Of a DNA stretch of 5,630 nt, positions 4,996-5,630 are shown piece by piece; position 1 is the first letter of the stretch; each line of letters starts with the position of its first letter. Below the pieces are notes generated by a model, which worked only from the letters and a program-made list of their open reading frames with translations, was not told the DNA's origin and searched no databases. The DNA lies in assembly GCA_030427765.1 (NCBI GenBank), contig JAUICS010000115.1, positions 1 through 5,630 of the forward strand, written 5' to 3'. This stretch comes from Alphaproteobacteria bacterium. GTDB taxonomy: Bacteria; Pseudomonadota; Alphaproteobacteria; Micavibrionales; Micavibrionaceae. The position numbers were made by a program, and so were the translations under genes.

Positions 4996-5630
4996 ATGAT
5001 TATACGCGGTTTGAAATTTGTTCCTGACGATACAATGTTGAACTTCATCGGCGTGCGTTTTGTGGCGTTTGCCTTGTCGGCCCTAATTGTTCTGGGGTCA
5101 ATCGGCACGATGGCAACGCAGGGTTTGAATTTCGGTATTGATTTTTCGGGCGGTACGCTCATTGAAATTCGCACGACAGACATTCCGGATATTAGTGACT
5201 TGCGTGCCGAATTAAATGATCTTGATCTTGGAAATGTATCTATTCAGGAATTTGGCCAGCCGAATGATTTACTTATACGTTTGCCGCAACAACGTGCCGG
5301 GGATGGACAAGACGTCAGTGATGTTCAAAATGCGGCCATCCAAACCGTGCGTGAAACTCTGGACGGAAAATTTGCCGAAACCGGCATTGATTACCGCCGT
5401 GTTGAATATGTTGGGCCGCAAGTGGGGGAGGAGCTTAAACAGGCCGGTTTAATCTCCATGATCGCCGCATTAATCGGTATTTTGATTTATGTGACGTTTC
5501 GTTTTGAATGGCAATTTGGTGTGGCGTCCATTGTCGCGCTTGCCCATGATGCGATCGCAACGCTTGGGTTGTTCGCCATAACTCAAATGGAATTTAATTT
5601 ATCCACGGTGGCCGCGCTTCTGATGATTGC
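4996..5630 (+). CDS. secF: SecF, protein-export membrane protein (3' part outside the window)
   Basis: The first 211 codons are present and the frame is still open at the window edge; SecF is usually about 300-320 residues, so roughly two thirds is seen. It shows FVPDDT (8-13), membrane span 1 at about 18-40, the family motif GIDFSGG (47-53), a periplasmic P4 domain at about 55-150 ending in YVGPQVGEEL (138-147), span 2 at 151-168, RFEWQFGVASIVALAHD (169-185) leading into span 3, and the beginning of span 4 (FNLSTVAALLMI). SecF forms the SecDF complex with SecD. The ATG at 4996 is preceded by a purine-rich AGAGAGAG (about 4983-4990), a modest ribosome site. The next ATG, at 5035, would remove the conserved FVPDDT segment. 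No promoter or terminator is apparent in the 44-base gap after secD. Confidence 0.97.
   Translation, partial: MIIRGLKFVPDDTMLNFIGVRFVAFALSALIVLGSIGTMATQGLNFGIDFSGGTLIEIRTTDIPDISDLRAELNDLDLGNVSIQEFGQPNDLLIRLPQQRAGDGQDVSDVQNAAIQTVRETLDGKFAETGIDYRRVEYVGPQVGEELKQAGLISMIAALIGILIYVTFRFEWQFGVASIVALAHDAIATLGLFAITQMEFNLSTVAALLMI

Noticed and set aside
5216..5452. Plus-strand open frame of 78 codons inside secF
   Set aside because: It is out of frame within secF, whose frame encodes clear SecF motifs across the same bases.
1..5630. Mobile element, CRISPR array, RNA gene or defence system
   Set aside because: No transposase, terminal repeats, regular repeat-spacer pattern, tRNA-like cloverleaf or rRNA-like sequence was seen on either strand.

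Overview
The window looks like chromosome of an alphaproteobacterium. The basis is the gene set and its order: a NlpD-like LysM/M23 lipoprotein, a DUF815-type ATPase, then yajC-secD-secF, together with sequence features typical of alphaproteobacterial versions (the M23 motif with residues HNDGIN, the YajC N-terminus ending in AFAQ, and 'KFVPDDT' at the start of SecF). By eye the base composition is near or slightly below half GC (not counted), so a moderate-GC lineage is more likely than a high-GC one. Finer placement is not possible from this sequence alone.

Layout. (1) Positions 4-1406, plus strand: a lipoprotein with two LysM domains and a degenerate M23 domain, overlapping by one base (TAATG) with a hotdog-fold acyl-CoA thioesterase of the YdiI/EntH type. 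(2) Positions 1403-1918, minus strand: a 171-residue protein that I do not recognise. It converges on the thioesterase gene so tightly that both stop codons lie in one TTAA. It has its own good sigma70-like promoter (TTGACA, 16 bp, TATGAA) and an imperfect dyad across the -10. (3) Positions 2001-2885, minus strand: a DUF815-family P-loop ATPase. (4) Positions 2886-2983: a short divergent control region between the ATPase and the sec operon, with promoter-like elements on both strands and a repeated CTTAC-type element. (5) Positions 2984-5630, plus strand: yajC, secD and secF, the accessory complex of the Sec translocase. secF runs off the right edge.

How the genes relate. YajC-SecD-SecF form a proton-driven membrane complex that helps SecYEG release and pull proteins into the periplasm. 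The lipoprotein at the left is itself a Sec and lipoprotein-pathway client and probably regulates septal peptidoglycan amidases. The thioesterase, the unknown protein and the ATPase have no demonstrated link to either role; their association is by position only.

Most of the window is ordinary housekeeping sequence. I see no CRISPR array, RNA gene, insertion sequence, phage gene or defence system. The points most worth a second look are the repeated element in the divergent yajC/ATPase promoter region, the unknown 171-residue gene with its promoter dyad, the missing zinc ligands in the M23 domain, and a pair of cysteines in the periplasmic part of SecD.
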